Assembly (NCBI GenBank): GCA_025966435.1
Contig: JAICRQ010000163.1
Span: 1 to 7,467, forward strand
Reading direction: 5' to 3'
Source of the DNA: Anaerolineales bacterium
Lineage (GTDB): Bacteria > Chloroflexota > Anaerolineae > Anaerolineales > Villigracilaceae
Length of the DNA stretch: 7,467 nucleotides
Both the position numbers and the translations under genes were made by a program. Of the stretch, positions 5,250 through 7,467 are shown piece after piece (the first letter of the stretch is position 1; every line of letters begins with the position of its first letter). The notes below the pieces were generated by a model. It made no database searches, was not told the DNA's origin, and saw only the letters and a program-made list of their open reading frames with translations.

Positions 5250-7124
5250 CTACGCACCCATCCCAATGACCTGGGGTGTGCCGCTCTTCTTGACAACAGG
5301 AGGCGGGAAGATCGCTTCGAATTCCTCACGTGTAAGGGTTTCCACTTCCAGCAGTTTCTGTGCCACAGCGTCCAGGCGGTCGCGATATTTGGTAAGAAGT
5401 TTCTTGGTGAGCTTGTACGAGTCGTCTACCAGCCGGCGGACTTCCGAATCGATCTTTTCGGCAACGGCTTCTGAGTAATCGCGCTGCTCGGAGATCTCGC
5501 GTCCGAGGAAGATCAATTCTTCTTTTTGACCGTAGGTCATCAAGCCCATTTCGTTGGACATGCCCATACGGGTGACCATCATACGCGCTACCTGCGTGAC
5601 ACGCTCGATGTCGTTCGAGGCACCGGAGGTAATATCATCGAAAACGAGTTCTTCGGCGACGCGTCCGCCAAGTAGACCCGCCAGGGATGCGATCATCTTC
5701 TTGCGAGAGGTCAGGATGCGGTCATCTTCCGGTCGATACCAGGTGAGCCCGCCTGCCTGACCGCGCCCGACGATGGTAATCTTCTGGACGGGATCCGCTT
5801 CGGGGATGGCGTTCATCACGACCGCGTGACCCGCTTCGTGGTACGCAATAATGCGCTTCTCTTCGTCAGAGATCAGACGGGACTTACGCTCCGGTCCCAT
5901 CACCACGCGCTCGATTGCTTCTTCCATGTCCTGCTGCCCGATGGATTTCTTGTTGCGGCGGGCTGCCAGAATCGCAGCTTCATTGACCAGATTCTCGAGG
6001 TCGGCACCTACAAAGCCGGGTGTACCACGTGCCAAAGAAGCGAGGTCCACTGTTGGATCTAGTGGTTTGCCTTTGACATGAACTTTCAGGATCGCTTCAC
6101 GACCCTTCATATCTGGGCGGTCCAGCGTGACGCGGCGGTCGAAACGACCGGGGCGCAGGAGCGCGGGATCGAGAATATCCGGGCGGTTGGTGGCGGCGAT
6201 GATAATGATGTTGGTATCGGTATCGAAACCATCCATCTCAACCAGCATCTGGTTCAGGGTCTGTTCGCGCTCATCGTGAGAACCACCCAGTCCGGCACCA
6301 CGTTGGCGACCGACCGCATCGATTTCGTCCACAAAAACAATACAGGGGGAATGCCGCTTGGCTTGATCGAACAGGTCGCGCACGCGACTGGCGCCCACAC
6401 CGACGAACATTTCCACGAACTCAGAACCGGAAATAGAGAAGAACGGAACCCCGGCCTCGCCAGAGACTGCCTTCGCTAAAAGGGTCTTACCGGTACCGGG
6501 AGGACCCACGAGCAACACGCCTTTCGGGATGCGCGCCCCCAGCTGGATGAACTTCTGCGGCTCCTTCAGGAACTCGACGACCTCTGCCAATTCCTGCTTG
6601 GATTCCTCTACACCGGCAACATCCTGGAAAGTGACCGTGGGGTGCTCGCCGCTGAACATGCGGGCGCGCGATTTTCCGAAGGACATGGCGGCATTGTTGC
6701 TGCCCTGCGCCTGCCGGAAAATGAACCACAACACGCCAGCCATAAAGAGCACTGGCAGAATGTAGAGTGCCCCACTGACGATCCCTGCCCACTGAGAGGG
6801 CGGTTTGACCTCAATTGACACATTTTCGGGAGAGAGCTGGTCGGCTGTCACACCCAGTGCCTGTAGCTGCTCTACTAAAGTTGCGTCCGTTTCTTTAAAC
6901 GCTTCTACACCATCCACATCACCATCCGTGTAGATAACACGTAAAGTATCGGTATCTTCGATCACGACACGGGCGACCTTGCCCGCCTTTATATCTCTTG
7001 CCACCTCATTAATTGTCAGCGACTCTTGCGAGCCAGACTCACGCTGAATAGCCATGACGACCATAGCCACAGCCGCGATGATCAACAATAAGGTTACAAC
7101 AAACGACTGGTTTCTAGGATTCAC
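5250..7124 (-). CDS. ftsH: ATP-dependent zinc metalloprotease FtsH
   Basis: FtsH is a membrane-anchored hexameric AAA+ protease that extracts and degrades misfolded membrane proteins and short-lived regulators. The 624-residue protein shows every domain: transmembrane helix 1 at about 8-26, an extracytoplasmic domain, transmembrane helix 2 at about 114-136, the AAA+ module with Walker A GPPGTGKT at 207-214, the pore motif FVG at 240-242, Walker B ending in Asp266-Glu267, and the second region of homology at 313-330 with arginine fingers Arg324 and Arg327. The protease domain has the zinc motif HEAGH at 429-433 and the third zinc ligand Asp505. Translation starts at GTG (7124-7122), supported by GGAGG four bases upstream; starting later would remove the first membrane helix. 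It is the only gene between the xth remnant and the shared terminator, so it is probably monocistronic. Confidence 0.97.
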   Translation of the reverse strand: MNPRNQSFVVTLLLIIAAVAMVVMAIQRESGSQESLTINEVARDIKAGKVARVVIEDTDTLRVIYTDGDVDGVEAFKETDATLVEQLQALGVTADQLSPENVSIEVKPPSQWAGIVSGALYILPVLFMAGVLWFIFRQAQGSNNAAMSFGKSRARMFSGEHPTVTFQDVAGVEESKQELAEVVEFLKEPQKFIQLGARIPKGVLLVGPPGTGKTLLAKAVSGEAGVPFFSISGSEFVEMFVGVGASRVRDLFDQAKRHSPCIVFVDEIDAVGRQRGAGLGGSHDEREQTLNQMLVEMDGFDTDTNIIIIAATNRPDILDPALLRPGRFDRRVTLDRPDMKGREAILKVHVKGKPLDPTVDLASLARGTPGFVGADLENLVNEAAILAARRNKKSIGQQDMEEAIERVVMGPERKSRLISDEEKRIIAYHEAGHAVVMNAIPEADPVQKITIVGRGQAGGLTWYRPEDDRILTSRKKMIASLAGLLGGRVAEELVFDDITSGASNDIERVTQVARMMVTRMGMSNEMGLMTYGQKEELIFLGREISEQRDYSEAVAEKIDSEVRRLVDDSYKLTKKLLTKYRDRLDAVAQKLLEVETLTREEFEAIFPPPVVKKSGTPQVIGMGA

Positions 7125-7153
7125 TGTGCCTCCAAATGATAATTCCAGTAAAG

Positions 7154-7162
7154 ATTATACCA
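7154..7162 (-). promoter_or_regulatory. Extended -10 promoter of ftsH
   Basis: Read on the minus strand, the sequence is TGGTATAAT: a perfect TATAAT with the TGn extension, which can compensate for a poor -35. The best -35 candidate, TGTTCC (complement of 7177-7182), is weak at 17-bp spacing. Transcription would start near 7147, giving a leader of about 23 bases that contains the GGAGG ribosome site. No CIRCE-type heat-shock repeat is visible. Confidence 0.6.
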
Positions 7163-7297
7163 ATATGAGCAGTGCAGGAACAGTCCATTCGAAAATCTTA
7201 TATATTTCTCTAATAATGTCACCCGCAGAATTCCCACCTTGGGAGAGCTCCACAGCGACGCCTTTTACAGATTTGGATGCAGAATCGAACCCCGCTC

Positions 7298-7467
7298 TTA
7301 CGCAAGAACCAACTCCACAGGGCAGTGGTCCGAGCCAAAGACCTCCTCATGGATAATCACATCCCGTACCCGAGGAAGCAGAGCTTGCGAGACCAGGAAA
7401 TAGTCGAGGCGCCAGCCGACGCCGCGTTCCCGCGCGCCCGGGCGATACGTCCACCACGTGTATTGGA
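7298..7467 (-). CDS. xth: Exodeoxyribonuclease III / AP endonuclease, ExoA-type, C-terminal part (5' truncated by window edge)
   Basis: Translating the minus strand from the right edge gives an open frame of 55 codons to a TAA at 7300-7298. It contains YTWWTYRPGARERGVGWRLD followed by YFLVS, then FGSDHCPVELVLA at the C terminus. These are the closing motifs of ExoIII/ExoA DNA-repair enzymes, which cut DNA 5' of abasic sites and degrade 3' ends: the Asp of WRLDYF is a catalytic residue, and the Asp-His of SDHCP are the catalytic pair of the endonuclease/exonuclease/phosphatase fold. The WW-YR-GAR wording is closer to Bacillus ExoA than to E. coli XthA. It points the same way as ftsH with 173 bases between, and ftsH has its own promoter, so co-transcription is not needed. 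No clear terminator follows it. Confidence 0.92.
   Translation of the reverse strand, partial: QYTWWTYRPGARERGVGWRLDYFLVSQALLPRVRDVIIHEEVFGSDHCPVELVLA

Noticed and set aside
7218..7250. Short GGGA/TCCC hairpin between xth and ftsH as an xth terminator
   Set aside because: The stem is only about four to five pairs and no T-run follows on the minus strand.
2328..7281. Shared 12-mer GATTTGGATGCA near 2333 and near 7270
   Set aside because: One exact match of this length is expected by chance at close to this frequency in 7.5 kb, and the flanks do not extend the similarity.
7277..7297. tRNA-like T-loop on the minus strand (GGTTCGATTC followed shortly by CCA), just after the xth stop
   Set aside because: The flanking stems pair badly, no matching acceptor, D or anticodon arms exist upstream, and the needed upstream sequence is xth coding. 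A chance resemblance is most likely.

Overview
The window is an ordinary chromosomal segment, about half G+C, from a bacterium. Protein style suggests Chloroflexota (Anaerolineae-like): the FtsH, the FadD-type ligase and the tetratricopeptide/cysteine-cluster protein all fit. That placement is inference from general resemblance; no rRNA or other decisive marker is present. I see no mobile element, CRISPR array, tRNA or phage gene.

Layout, left to right. (1) The 3' end of a GT4-type glycosyltransferase gene (1-426, cut by the window edge) overlaps by 4 bp a YraN/UPF0102 gene (423-776). (2) A 180-bp gap holds a guanidine-I (ykkC class) riboswitch, whose 3' P1 strand is also the 5' arm of an intrinsic terminator. 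It controls a 106-aa small multidrug resistance protein of the Gdx/SugE guanidinium exporter type (960-1280). (3) Convergent to it, on the minus strand, is a 345-aa protein with a TPR-like N-terminal half and a DUF3109/YkgJ-like cysteine-cluster C-terminal half (1333-2370). (4) Divergent from that gene is miaA, the tRNA A37 dimethylallyltransferase gene (2444-3382). Its short leader contains a strong hairpin and no visible Shine-Dalgarno sequence. (5) A 566-aa long-chain acyl-CoA ligase (3457-5157) has a near-consensus sigma70 promoter flanked by CAACC repeats that look like an operator. (6) A convergent, probably bidirectional terminator (5186-5220) separates it from ftsH on the minus strand (5250-7124), which has an extended -10 promoter. 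(7) At the right edge, on the minus strand, lies the 3' end of an ExoA-type exodeoxyribonuclease III gene (7298-7467), which has no complete reading frame inside the window.

The genes are mostly separate transcription units with housekeeping roles: envelope sugar transfer, tRNA modification, fatty-acid activation, membrane proteolysis and DNA repair. The only clear regulator-plus-effector module is the guanidine riboswitch with its exporter. That is a known system, but it is clearly readable here down to the mutually exclusive stems. The less described items are the TPR/cysteine-cluster fusion, the repeat arrangement at the acyl-CoA ligase promoter and the SD-less miaA leader.
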